A stretch of DNA of 64,000 bases from Cristatella mucedo (lineage: Eukaryota; Bryozoa; Phylactolaemata; Cristatellidae), in assembly GCA_009760855.2 (NCBI GenBank), contig WPIO01000034.1, positions 2,450,001 through 2,514,000 of the forward strand. Reading direction: 5' to 3'. The translations under genes and the position numbers were made by a program. The notes beneath the pieces were generated by a model. The model saw only the letters and a list, made by a program, of their open reading frames with translations, did no database searches and had not been told where the DNA came from. Of this stretch, positions 22,128-49,804 are shown piece by piece. How positions within the stretch are numbered: position 1 is the stretch's first letter; each line of letters starts with the position of its first letter.

Positions 22128-22610
22128 GTCTGTCTCTCTCTATGTGTCTTTCTCTCTGTCTGTCTCTGTCTGTCTCTGTCTCTGTCTGTCTCTGTCTGTC
22201 TGTCTCTGTCTGTCTCTGTCTGTCTCTGTCTGTCTCTGTCTGTCTCTGTCTGTCTCTGTCTGTCTCTGTCTGTCTGTCTGTCTCTGTCTGTCTGTCTGTC
22301 TCTGTCTGTCTGTCTCTGTCTGTCTCTGTCTGTCTCTGTCTGTCTCTGTCTGTCTCTGTCTGTCTCTGTCTGTCTCTGTCTGTCTCTGTCTGTCTCTGTC
22401 TGTCTCTGTCTGTCTCTGTCTGTCTGTCTCTGTCTGTCTCTCTCGCTCTCTCTCTCTCTCTCTCTCGCTCTCTCTCTGTCTCTCTCTCTGTCTCTCTCTG
22501 TCTCTCTCTGTCTCTCTCTCTCGCTCTCTGTCTCTCTCTGTCTCTCTCTGTCTCTCTCTCTTTCTCTGTCTCTGTCTCTCCGTGTCTCTGTCTCTGTCTC
22601 CCTCTCTCTT
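22057..22610. repeat. Compound microsatellite (CT)n / (CTGTCTCTGT)n
   Basis: About 550 bases. A pure CT block at 22,057-22,120 passes into CTGT/CTCTGT units through the middle and returns to CT-rich mixed units at the right. All six frames are open or nearly so (Ser-Leu, Ser-Val-Cys, or Arg-Glu-Thr-Asp repeats); these are not genes. Confidence 0.97.
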
Positions 22611-22619
22611 CACGCCTCG

Positions 22620-24245
22620 AGTACCAGAGCGGCTTAAACAACGGGTACTAAGCGAGTATGTACGCTCGCCCGCGTATGTCGCCTGCATCGCCTGAGTACA
22701 ATGCAGCCGCAGGTTCACTCATAACAAGTACGTCGGGAACTTCGCCACACGCCATTCTCTTCGTCGCGTCGCCGCCGGGCTCGAGAGCTTCCACAGTTGG
22801 TTACACAAAATACGCCATGTTCCAGAAGGCAAAGTGCACGGAAATTTCAGAGTCGGGTTAAAAGGGTAGATGGCTAGAAGTATAAATCTCGTAGAGTCTT
22901 TGAAGATTATCTTTTTGTCGTTAACCTGATGTTACTACTTTGGAAACTCCCTCGTTGCTCGATGTACACTTGAATGTAACCGTTCCAAATATCTCAAAAT
23001 AGCATGGAAGCAATGATAACTAAATTCTTACAACCTACTCAACAGAAAGCGGTACATTTCCATTACATTGTAAAAACAACTTATTTTCCGAGGTCGCCAA
23101 CGCCATCTTTTCGAATCTCTTAATTAACCTAAACAGGAAATGAATCACAAAAAATACTCAAAAAGTGCGATCAATATGTGGTCGCTAAATCAGGGGTTTG
23201 CACTACTCGTCACATTGACCGATATGCATCGAGCGCACTCATTTTTGGACACGGCCTTTAAAAAAACAACCTTTACTCGTTTTTCCATTCTCTGCTCACT
23301 AAACTGATTGCGTCTGAACGCGGTAAGATTTGCTCTCAAGCCTAAAGGCCCCGCGTAAGAAAACTGCCGGCTTTTTCAAGTGACTGGAGAAACGATCCTT
23401 CTGTTAAGTTTATGTTACCCCTTGACACAGCAACGGCCGCTTTTACGTTGTTTGTGGCAGGTCATGCCAGACGCATCAATAGATGGCCTATGGAAAGAAG
23501 TGCGATACTAATAGATGTATATGCGAACGAAAGACAATCTGCGAAGTTTGTGACTGCCGCCTGATATCGGGACGATATGCTGAACGACGTTTGCAAGCCT
23601 TTTAACCGAATCGACTGATTAACTGCCAAGTAGTCTCTCCCTTCTTCTTGGGTTACTTCAACAGACTTTTACAAACAGTAAAACTCTGTTGGCATGCATC
23701 GATAGTTCGGAACCCGTTCGCGGCTTTTGTCGATAACGGCTTTGACGTTTAATGTGTACCGTGTAAGTGTCAACTCGAGACGCATAATTTTCTGCGACTC
23801 ATTTTCAACTTCACATTTTTCCGTGTAGTTTGCAAACTTTTTTTACCATGCACATGATTCACTGCATATTACTTATCGGAGGTCGTAATAACTACTGCGC
23901 CCGAGCGTCTTCTTGCCTGCTTTTGTATTCTAGTCTGAACGTTATCTTGCTTGTCATTAGCTCTTGGCTATTGCTTTTTGAAACCTCGGAGCGATTTGCC
24001 AAGTGCCCACACACAGATTTGGCTCCATTAAAAGGCGATACAAAACTTATGGTAAAGCTTAATTAGTGCAGTTAACACCTGCAAATTATTTTTACTTTCC
24101 GGTAAGTAGTGCTTCAAAATTTCGTCGTTTCGTAGGCAATTCGTCTTGCGTGCGATTACCGCAGGTATCTCGATCAGGAGCTGAGCCTCGGATGTCCACT
24201 CAGTAGTATCAAAACCTTGACCTTACAATTTGTCATAGTTGCCTC
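22620..24245. other. Intergenic spacer, unassigned
   Basis: AT-rich sequence with no recognised gene or repeat. Confidence 0.4.
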
Positions 24246-24251
24246 GGGTCA

Positions 24252-24425
24252 CCTTTAAAGTCGAAGCTACGCAATTAATTTTACGCACTTTTGCTAAACA
24301 TGTCATCAAAAGTCCTGGAGTTTTACTTTCTGCAATCATGGACATGTATAGCAAAACATATCCGATTAAAATCAGAAGTAATTCTAGTCCTATGTTGTAA
24401 AAGCAGATGTGAACTTCCATTTAAA
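24252..24425. mobile_element. Foldback MITE, copy 2 (degraded)
   Basis: Shares CTGCAATCATGGACATGTA and the following GTTGTAAAAGCAGATGTGAAC-type stretch with copy 1 at 6,187. The left arm is eroded. Confidence 0.5.
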
Positions 24426-24944
24426 ATGTCACTCCGACACGCGAAATATTAGCGCTAGTATTAGAGTTATAGAATTTACAAGGTATACAGCTACACTGGA
24501 AATGAGTTTGTTAAAACCACTACCATGCACCTCAACCAGCTTCAAGCATGTACCTCGATCTACAAAGGTTTAACTTTGTTATTTGTAGATATGTTGCTTC
24601 CGATTTACATCCGGGTTAGATATGGTTTGCATAATCTTGTTTCATTTATGTGGAAGTCATGAGAACGATATGATAGCCACAGCTTCTCTGCACCCCAATC
24701 TCAATCCTTAATGCGATTAAGTCAAAAGGACTAACTGGTTCTTTCACCGACGTGTTGTTTCTAACTTAAAACTATGCTTTTTTATTACCTGCGGATCTTG
24801 ATTTCCGACATAAAAATCATGGCTCAGCCACTGTCTATGCCATCGCTCACGACACAGCCGTGCGGCAATGATGTGGCGCAACTATGAAAGCTTCTAGAAT
24901 AAGCCAAGTGACCATGCTTAACAAGATTTATTAAAATATTTAAT

Positions 24945-25205
24945 GTGCGTATATACAATAGCCAGCGGCGCCTCGCCGGGGTCGCTGGTGCTACCTGGGC
25001 CTCCCGGTTTGGGAACGAGGACCGCAGGTCTTCCGAGCCGGTAATGGCGTCAGTGACGCCTTCAAACCGTCTGCTCCTGCGTCGGATGCCGAGGTCGGCC
25101 AGGCAAGCTTCATTATTTGGCCACCAGCTGCCGAGAGCCCCGACCACGAAGAGCCTCACCACTGCCGACCGGTAGCCAGTGGTCAGGAAAGACCGGGCAA
25201 TGGCT
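24945..25205 (-). mobile_element. R2-like LINE, endonuclease C-terminal fragment
   Basis: The minus-strand frame reads IARSFLTTGYRSAVVRLFVV then GALGSWWPNNEACLADLGI and DAITGSEDLR. The FVVGALGSWxPxNE block follows the catalytic core of the restriction-enzyme-like endonuclease of R2/NeSL-type LINEs. The same family is at 53,480-53,880. Strongly truncated. Confidence 0.75.
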
Positions 25206-25537
25206 GCATTATATACTAATGCAGGAAATATTTTTCGTTTCACGTGCTTTTTTGAAAGGCCTCAATTGTACTGGCAGCTGAATTAGCTTCAAGTCCTAAA
25301 TGGAGAAATCATTCCATAAGAGCCCCAGTATTCAGCTGCCACGGTTCTTCGACAGCTCCTAAATTCCAGAGCATGCATTGGAAAATGTCATCATACTGGA
25401 TCATATGATCACTGAGTATATGTCATCAGATGCTTATTAAGGACTCGGTCAAGGAGAGCAGCCCTTGACCAGGCCGTGCCAGATCTAGCCAGTCTTTGGT
25501 AGGTTTAATGGATGCTCCAATTGGGGTCGGTCCAGAG

Positions 25538-25577
25538 GACCGGGTCTCGGCCTCAAAAAGGAGGTCGAGACCCGGTC
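25538..25577. repeat. Perfect-arm hairpin
   Basis: GACCGGGTCTCG and CGAGACCCGGTC are exact inverted repeats, extended inward by CCTC/GAGG after one mismatched pair, around an A-rich loop. It lies about 145 bases downstream of the stop codon of DHRS1-B. Confidence 0.75.
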
Positions 25578-25722
25578 GGCCTCATCCCCACACGTCATCA
25601 GTTACTAAACCGTGAATACGGGCTAGCAAACATGACACTCGGCTGCATGAACAGAATGAAAAGGTAGTTTTTGAGTAAAACAGAAACATTTTTATATTGT
25701 TGTCGTGAGCTTGATATCTCCA

Positions 25723-42229
<16,507 letters not shown>

Positions 42230-43900
42230 TTCGCGTGCGCGCGGGCGAAGACGAGAGGGTCCGACTCCCGGCTGAGCGTTTCCACGTCAAAACAGCCGGC
42301 TCCCCAACTGGCTTCCCGGCAGCACCTCGGATAGGTCAGGGTTCACGACCGCGCGGAGGTCGGCCGATGACACAGCAACTCTTGCGAGCCTTCGCCCGCC
42401 CCCTCTGCGGTTGCGCTGCTGCCCTTTGGCCTCGGACAGTCTGCGGCGACTCTGCAAAATGCCGGGTTTCCTGCGATGCCAGCCAAGCCCAAACTTGCCA
42501 GCCAAGCCCAAACCTTTCTGCTTCCCGCCGCTCTGTCGACCTTGACATTATATCCGGCCTCGTGGTCTCTTGCCTGCTGCGCCGGCGCCGCTTTTCGGGC
42601 GATTCCGCGGTCAGTGAGTTGAAATCAATCGAAGCTGCTAGGCTGCCGCAGTTTTACAGAGTTTGCACATCTCGCGTGCTGTATTATTATTTTATCTGAG
42701 CATGGATATCCATCAGGTGCGAGCTTCGCTTTGTTTGCTACGACAACTAGCTATTTGCAGTGGTTTATAATCGGGCTAGGATTCGCCGCCGGTACTAGCA
42801 CGTCGACGACTTTACCGGCCAAATTACATTGCGTCTGGAGCCGGTTCTTGCGGTTTGCAGCACGAGCTCCTCGCGGCTGCTGGTAAAGGCCGGCTGCGAA
42901 TGGCAGAGTGGATCGCCCCTCCCCCTCTAGCCTCTACTGGTCGCAGGCGGCGTTTTATCATTTGAGGATCGCCATTAGTCAGGATTTAGGATTTAGGTGT
43001 AAGTTTTAGTGTTTGTGCTGAGGACTTATCCTCGCGACCAATGTGGCCTGAGCTCCCGTGCTGCTGCTGCCCTACAATCAGCATAAAAGGCCGACTCGAT
43101 CGGCTTCACTAGCTGCCTATGCCATGCCGGCAGGCCGAAGCTGCAATGGTGCGATTAGCTTTTAGACTTCGCGGCCACGGATGAGGCACGCTCCCGTTCG
43201 TCGCCGTCCACTCGGTGAAAGCCCCCCTCCACTGGGGCTGCGATAGTGCTACTTCATTGAGGAGAGCCGAGCCAAGCGAACCCGAGTAGAACGGCAGAAG
43301 AAGAGATCGATCGCGAAGCAGCAGCAACGGGTTTCCTTTAGTGGTAGCCTCGTCGGAAGCTTGGTCAGCGTGACCGCGCGTAACGTGGCAGTGAGTCTGG
43401 AAGTGAGTGGCCTGCAGCCGATCGAATTCTTGGGCAAGCTCAGCAGCCATGCTAAGTCTGGCACTCCAACGACAAGGTCATCGGACTGTGAGGGCAGAAG
43501 CCGGCTTAAACGGCTGCAGCATCTCTAGCAGCTATAGAGGAGGCCACCACGTTGAATGCTGGCGTATGAAAGCTTTTAACTTTCTTTTCTCTCAACTCCT
43601 CATCTGAAAGTCACTACAGATCTGTGGGCAGTGAGATGCACGGGTGTACTGCCTGTGTGTCTAGACCGATCTGGGCACACGAGCATTCAGAGTCGACTAG
43701 TTTTACAGCTGTGCTGTGCAGCAGTAGGCATGAACAAATAAACAAGCACGAAGATCGAGGATAGGGATCGACCAAAAAACAGATGGAGTGAGGTAGCTTA
43801 CATGGAGGTCATGATCCGATCTGCTTCCTGTCGTGCCCTTCAGATGGCTGCCTGTTCGGAAGCAGGACTGATCCGGATGTTGCGCCTTAATCGATGGCAT
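42230..43900. other. Upstream region of DHRS1-B, GC-rich then unassigned
   Basis: The first 350 bases are GC- and CpG-rich and include the DR1-like site at 42,333, consistent with a promoter island. A 14-base word (CAGCCAAGCCCAAA) is doubled at 42,479-42,510. No gene recognised. Confidence 0.45.
42333..42345 (+). promoter_or_regulatory. DR1-like nuclear-receptor site upstream of DHRS1-B
   Basis: AGGTCA-G-GGTTCA, 104-116 bases upstream of the ATG of paralog B, in the same orientation as the site of paralog A. Both half-sites fit RGKTCA. Confidence 0.45.
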
Positions 43901-43924
43901 GATATTCGGTTATACCCATGAGGT

Positions 43925-44110
43925 ATGGGCAGGTGCTGATACTCTTCATGCTGCCCTGTGCATGTCACCTCTAGTCATGTTATGCTTGCCGACATTGAGC
44001 ATACTGCCACTGACCATTCGATTATGCTTCCTTTACAGTATATTTTAAGTGCCTAAAAAGAGATTAAGTTCTGTGAGGGCATTATGCAAATGTACTATTA
44101 TTATTATTCG
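43925..44110 (+). mobile_element. LINE family 1, 3' UTR and tail
   Basis: GTGCTGATACTCTTCATGCT, TTGAGCATACTGCCACTGAC, stem-loop and ATT tail. Confidence 0.7.
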
Positions 44111-44369
44111 AAGCTTTACCGAGCCAATCACTGCTAAGTATGCAATTCTTCTTTCTGTGAAGGCATGGCCGGCTGGTATGCTAAGTTGACTTGCTAGCGA
44201 TTGCTCGGCACAGCCAAGTCAAGTGCCGGCAATGCTGATTTCAGCTGTGGTTGTCTTTTGCTGGCCTGGCCGTCCTCAGGGGCTGTCACGCTAGCGCCTC
44301 GTCCTGGTCCATGCAGGCGTAGTTCTGACGGCACGAAAACGTTCGTCCACCGTGTTGCTACTCTAGCTA

Positions 44370-44425
44370 ATTTAACCGTCTCTTTTCTGTAGCGACAGAA
44401 CAGCCTTGACGGCTCCAGTAAAAAA
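44370..44425 (-). mobile_element. tRNA-derived SINE, distal end only
   Basis: TAATTTAACCGTCTCTTTTC and GCGACAGAACAGCCTTGACG match the far end of the SINE. Confidence 0.55.
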
Positions 44426-44615
44426 AGAACTTCTGAGTGCAGCAGCTCGGCAGGTGCCAAGCGGCCTGCCCCCCCCCCAGTCTTGAAGCCACTGGAGGGG
44501 GAAGGTCTGCTGGACGTAGCCGATTGGAGGCACCTAGGTGGCAAACTAGACTGGCGAACCAAGCCGGCTTGCTAGGAGGGAGCCTGCCGCCCGGTTTGCT
44601 GGCCGAAACTGCTAG

Positions 44616-44663
44616 CCGGGCTCTGTGCTTGCCGGTCTCTGTGCTAGCCGGCCTCTGTGCTAG
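44616..44663. repeat. Three tandem copies of a 16-base unit
   Basis: Units of the form CCGGnCTCTGTGCTnG repeated three times. Confidence 0.8.
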
Positions 44664-45039
44664 CCGTGCCCATCGTTCACCCGTGGGCCAGGGCTGGGAA
44701 GCTCATTCGCTGCCGAGCGATGGGCTTAGCTGGCCTGCTTCGGCTGCAGCCTGATGCCTCCAGCTGATCGCCCACGTCGGTCTAGTCGTTGCTTTGCTGG
44801 TGATGACTCCTGGCGATTCTCGATTGGTTGCTCCTAAATGCTTCCAATGTGCTCCAACCTGCTGCCGGGTCTGTGGTTGCTGTTCTTGGCTAAATATTTG
44901 CCCCCAGCTCGGCGTCCACTGTGGCAAGCTAGACGCTTGTCGTGTTCAAATATTTACCTGCTGAGGCAAGTAGCCAGTGTGCAGTTGGTTGAAAGGCTCG
45001 ATGAGAGAGTCGTGTGTGAAACCCTTGTTCTTGAAATAT

Positions 45040-45215
45040 GAGCCGTGATGGCACAATAGGAAAGGTGTTCGATTTGTACGACCTCGGTCCCCAGGTCGTG
45101 GGTTCGAATTCTGCTGTGGGTGATCCTTTATTGTCACTGAAAGTAGTGGTGATAGCCGTAAAGGAACTTCTGTCGCCATAAAAAAGACTGTTAAATCAGC
45201 AAGTATTTTTTTAAA
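45040..45215 (+). mobile_element. tRNA-derived SINE copy
   Basis: GAGCCGTGATGGCACAATAG (box A), GTCGTGGGTTCGAATTCTGC (box B), GTGGTGATAGCCGTAAAGG and an end rich in T after AATCAGCAAG. Well preserved. Confidence 0.82.
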
Positions 45216-45219
45216 GGCA

Positions 45220-46390
45220 GGCAGGCAGGCACGGAACGTGAAACTGGCGATGTTTAGGGGCCGAATCATAGTACAAAGCCGTAGCGTATCGCTGGCAGCT
45301 CTTGTTTCGCTTCATGGAGTGTGCTAAGATGAGGTGCCGTTCCCATCGTTGAAACTGATGCCGGTACCCAAGCAGCAACCGCTAGAGGAGCTGCTGCTTC
45401 TGTCGTTGCTGCCGTCACGTGGTGCAAGCGCTTCGAAATGGTCTCCTGGGGGTGTGCTGCGGGTGCAGCATGCACAGTCAAAATGGCCCGATGTGAGGGA
45501 ATCTCTCAGGAGCTAGTGAGCATTGGTCAGTGGTCCTACGAGGAGCCAATTGGAGGAGGGATCAGACTGCAAAAGCAGCTACAGGCTCTCGAGTGGGTAA
45601 GGGGCAGCTCTCAGCCAAAGACAGTGGCTCTCGGCCGATGACTAAGCAGTCCGGTGCAAATCCCTGCTTTGGTGGGCTAGCTGTCAGGTGGGTTTAGAAC
45701 CAACAATGGCTCGACAGTGCAAAAACAATGCATGCATGGAATACAAGGGCTGCTGGATGGGGAAACAAGAAGGGAAAAGATGGAGACCGCTAGATCCTTT
45801 CGGGCTGCCAGCTGTCTAGTGTGTGTAGACCAGGCTTGGCCGGTATGGTTTCTGCTAATTAAGTGCTTGGTGTTGGAGCCAGGAGACTTGCCGGTCCAGA
45901 CCGGTGACACCGGCCACTGAAACGCCACCGATTTTGCAAGCCACTAAAGTAGCTTCAGTGCATTCATTCGTTACCGTATGTGCTTGGAATAGAGCGTGGA
46001 GATTCGGTCGTCTAGTTATAAGAGCTGACTTACTAATATGGCGCCTTGATTTCAAGTGCTGTTAGGCTTGCAGCAGAAGCTGTGATTGCTCATTTAGGTA
46101 ATGGAATTTTAAAAAGAGGTTCCTTGTCTGGATGACAACGTTTGCTGATGCTGCAGTTTTTCTTGATCTCGCTTTTCCATTCGGTTGAATGGACGGCGAC
46201 ATGGAGCACCATATTAGGACCCGGCTCTCCGTTGATCTCTGGTCGTTTACCCGGCTATAGACCAGTGCCCATCGTTCAGTACCCACACAAATTTCTCTAT
46301 TTGCACGATTTTCAGCAATTTCTCGTCCACACATGCATGCATTCAAGAGTGTAAGGTCTGCTGGGCAGTCCCACCTGCCTTAAGCCCAGT
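45220..46390. other. B-C intergenic spacer, unassigned
   Basis: No recognised gene or repeat. Confidence 0.4.
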
Positions 46391-46396
46391 GGCACT

Positions 46397-46911
46397 CCAG
46401 CTAATACCGCCTCGTTTGTACATAGAGCCTGGTCAGTTATGCTGGCGGCACAGTGCCCATAGCAGGCTGTTCAACATTTTCGACCTGCAGCTGTTTATAT
46501 TTATGTTAAAAAACACATATTAGAGCTGTGTTTAGCTTAGGGTTTAGGATTTTTGGTGTAGTTTTTAGTGGTTGAATGTTTGTAGGTTTACGATTTAGGC
46601 TTTAGTTGTTGGATTTTGTAAAAGAAAATATAATAAAAATAATACATTTGTATAGTGCCCTCAGAGAACTTAATCTCTTTCAAGGCACTTTACATTTGCT
46701 GCAAAGGAATTTGGCTTGAGTTTTTGGTTTTTTGGGTTTAGTGTTTAGGTTTTAGAGAGAAATTCTAAACAGGAAAGATATCTTATGTGTGTTTATTTAA
46801 CATAAATATAAACAGCCGCATGTGACCACGTGGAACAGCCTGCTATGAGCACTGTGCCCATGTAGCAGAAACTGACCTGGCTTTGTGTACAAACGATGCC
46901 GTATTAGCTGG
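46397..46911. mobile_element. 515-base foldback DNA element
   Basis: Ends CCAGCTAATACC and GCCGTATTAGCTGG are inverted repeats. Complementarity continues for about 130 bases: GTGCCCATAGCAGGCTGTTC against GAACAGCCTGCTATGAGCAC, then CTGTTTATATTTATGTTAAA against TTTAACATAAATATAAACAG. Flanks GCACT and GCACG may be a mutated 5-base target duplication. The interior holds TTTAGG-type words and a minus-strand LINE tail (46,630-46,715). Non-autonomous. Confidence 0.75.
46630..46715 (-). mobile_element. LINE family 1, tail inserted in the foldback element
   Basis: AATATAATAAAAATAATACA then GTGCCCTCAGAGAACTTAAT and CTTTACATTTGCTGC. It lies between the arms of the foldback element. Confidence 0.7.
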
Positions 46912-46919
46912 GCACGGCT

Positions 46920-48720
46920 CCTTGGGGGCGTGGCTCGTAGCAGTGCTAGGCTAGCTCAGCCACCTAAATACCTGTTTGCTGGCTGCAACACTGGATGCAT
47001 TGTTATCTCGTGCTCTCATTGCTGGCCAAATTTGCCCTGTTTTTCCTTTTTAGAAATCTCCAACGAATGGTGCCAAAGCAACGAGCAGGCCGGCATAAGT
47101 TTGCCGTGCATACTGCCCGGCGCTGCTGCATTGCTGAAGATGTCAAGCGGCTGCGCTGCCACTGAGATGTCGGACGCTCTCGCTCAGCTCGAGCTTTCAC
47201 CCCATCGGGCCACCGGATGTATCAATAGCGGCGGCCGGTGACTCGCGGCTGTGGCGGCAAGCCGCACGTCTGAGCCAATTGTAGCCTGTGGTTCACGTTT
47301 GGCAGCGGCCTTCGGCAGCATGCGAGCGACCTTCTCGACGGCCAGGAGCTTGCATGCACGTGCTCCATTTGCGGCCTGGGCTGCCGAGGCGAGGACGACT
47401 TAATGGAGCACTGGCTGGATCGCGTGGGCACCTGGCCTGCGATTCGTTGGAGCCGCAGGTGTGGAAGACCGCCTCTTGTGCTGCGGCATGTGGCGTTAAC
47501 GTTGGCAATTGCAGGCTGCCGTTGCAGCTGCTGCCACTGCCGCTGTCGCTGCTGCCACTGCTGCTGCTGACACTTCTGTCGGGGCTCGGCTGACTGAGAG
47601 GGCAGTGTCTTAACGTAGGCGCCCCTGCTCTTGGGCAGGGTCGCTGAGAAATCTTGGCTGTCGTCTGCCGCTGCCGTCGGTCTGCTAGTTCAGCTGCGCG
47701 AGTAGCATGCTAGCCCACAGATGGCCACAGCTCGAAGGGACTCGGCACGGCAATGCGGAGCTGCCGAGCTATCGCCCCGAGGTGACCGCAACCTGCACAG
47801 AGCAGCATGACGGTGAGTAGCTCTCGGCTGACAGGAGACATGCATCGGCGCGTCCGGCTGTGTGTCGCCAGTGCCCGCTTCCACTACGGCGGTCGACGCC
47901 TTCGGTGAGCTGGCGGTGCTATGTTGATCTGCTACCACGGCTAGCCAAGCGGTGCAATGCCGTCGATGTGCTGCTACTTAAGCTCAAGCTGGGTGCTGCT
48001 GACGGCCAACTTTGCATAGATTGTCGATGCTTTGTGAGGACTTGACTAGCCCCGTCTGGGGAGTGGCAGCTGTGCATTGCGTGTCACCAGCCAGCCCCAG
48101 ACGTGCTGCATGTCGAGTGCGGTTGCTTGCTATGAGCAAACAAGTAGAATCTCCCGAATATGCATCCTTGCCAGCGATGGTACAATCGAACAAAGTCAGT
48201 GGTCTTACTGGCGAACTGCCGTTGCCCTCGGACCTTTCATTCTTCCCATGCCACCGATCCCAGTCATTGGTCAAGACCGAACCGCCAGATGATGGCGGCC
48301 ACCGAGGGGCCTACATGAGTTGACCCTGGCTTATACGCCCAGAGTCTTGCTTCTTACCTGCTTCCTACCTACTCGAGTCTTACTTCGGTCTTCTGGTTTG
48401 TAGGAAGTGTAGACTGCAGTCTTGCTTCCTACTCACTCTGCTCAGTGATCGTTTATGGGAAAATTACTTTTGTTAGGTAGTTAGGAAATGGTGAGCTCCT
48501 CAATGCATTTTCCACTGATTTCGAGTTGATTGGTACGTTGCATTTGAGATTATAATTAGGCAGTGAAAGTAAATGGCACCCGTTTTTGATATATCTGAAC
48601 TAGTGTTTGCTGTCGACGAGGGTGCGCACATTCCTAGGAGTGGGTACAGCCGTGGCTGCCACGAAGGCCTGACATCTGTGAGTATGGATATCTCACGAAG
48701 GAACTGGTAGGCAAAGATAT
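46920..48720. other. GC-rich spacer, unassigned
   Basis: GC-rich, with CTGCTGCCACTG-type words near 47,530. One frame reads CSICGLGCRGEDDLMEHWLD near 47,360, a C2H2-like start without the last His, possibly the N-terminal part of a LINE such as the one at 51-54 kb. A 45-codon frame at 48573-48710 is unrecognised. Confidence 0.3.
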
Positions 48721-48734
48721 TTATTGTCTTACTA

Positions 48735-48812
48735 TATAATAATATATTATATAATATTGATATTAGATAGTAAATAATATATATATATACATATTAAAGA
48801 TAATATATATTG
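48735..48812. repeat. AT-rich low-complexity tract
   Basis: TATAATAATA and ATATAT words. Confidence 0.85.
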
Positions 48813-49283
48813 TCTAAGGAAGTACAAAAGGATGGATATAAATAACTTGCATTATTTGCTAGGCCTCGTAGGAAACGATATTTCCGCAGAAGAGACCGAC
48901 GCGGGGAAAGCAATGCGACAAGAGAGCGGCTGGCTGCAACTAGGCGATTTTTAGCAACCGGTTCGTATTGTATGCAGTGTTCGGATATTAAAGCCGTGGT
49001 TGTTTTGCGTTCGGCAACGCATAATGTTGTGTCGATTGAACCTGACGGTGCCAGATCAACGATCACTGTTGCATCAAGCCTTTACAATCATTTCAGGAGA
49101 GACATATGCAAGCATGCAGTACTAGTTTCGGATATCCAAGGCCTCGGTATCCATATTCATCCCACGGTGAGTGAGGCTATATACTAAAGGCTGCAACCAA
49201 CTTACTTACAGGTGTAAACCTGTCAATATTTTGCACTGTGCAAGTTTCCTTGCATCGTAATGGCACGATGGTATGTTTTGCAG

Positions 49284-49800
49284 GTACGAGGAACAGCAAG
49301 TAAGTGGGAACCCATTGCGAGTGGATTCGCTGAGAAACAGGACTTCCCAAACTGTGCTGGTGCTCTTCTTGGGAATCACATCAACATTAGGGAGCCTTGG
49401 CAGAAGCGGATACTATAACTTCTGCAATTATAAGAACTTTTGTAGCATCGTGCTGTTGGTGCTCGCTAATGCATGCTGCAAGTTCACCTTCGTGCACGTG
49501 GGGACGAATGGTCGGACCAGTGAGGGTGCTGTTTGTAGACAGTCCGAACTGGCACAAGCTTTGGAGAATGGTACCCTGCAGTTGCCAAGACCTTCGTCCT
49601 CTACCACAAACCGTGACCCCTGCTCCTTTCGTATCGTTGCCGATGAAGCCTTCCCTCGAAAGGCACATCTTATTAGTCCGCATCGCAAACGAAGGCTGCC
49701 GCCTCAGGAGTAACAACCGGGTCATCAGTCAAGCTCTTGACAATTGGTTGAGCATGCTTTCGGCATTTTGTCATCGAGGTTTCAAGTAGTTTACTCGAGA
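49284..49800 (+). pseudogene. PIF/Harbinger transposase remnant
   Basis: DDE_4-type transposase with frameshifts. In order: KWEPIASGFAEKQDFPNCAG, GNHINIREP, YYNFCNYKNFCSIVLLVLAN, FTFVHVGTNGRTSEGAVC, QALENGTLQLPRP and ADEAFPRKAHLISP, then AFGILSSRFQVV in another frame. In active elements the first segment reads GAIDGKHI and the second SDGGVF. Here the first catalytic Asp is replaced (GALLGNHI) and the second is Glu (SEG). Frames change near 49,413 and 49,730. Clearly dead; no terminal repeats located. Confidence 0.85.
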
Positions 49801-49804
49801 TTAT

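Noticed and set aside
22012-22718. Open frames of about 190 to 220 codons on both strands
   Set aside because: They are translations of the CT/CTGT microsatellite and are open in all frames for that reason only.
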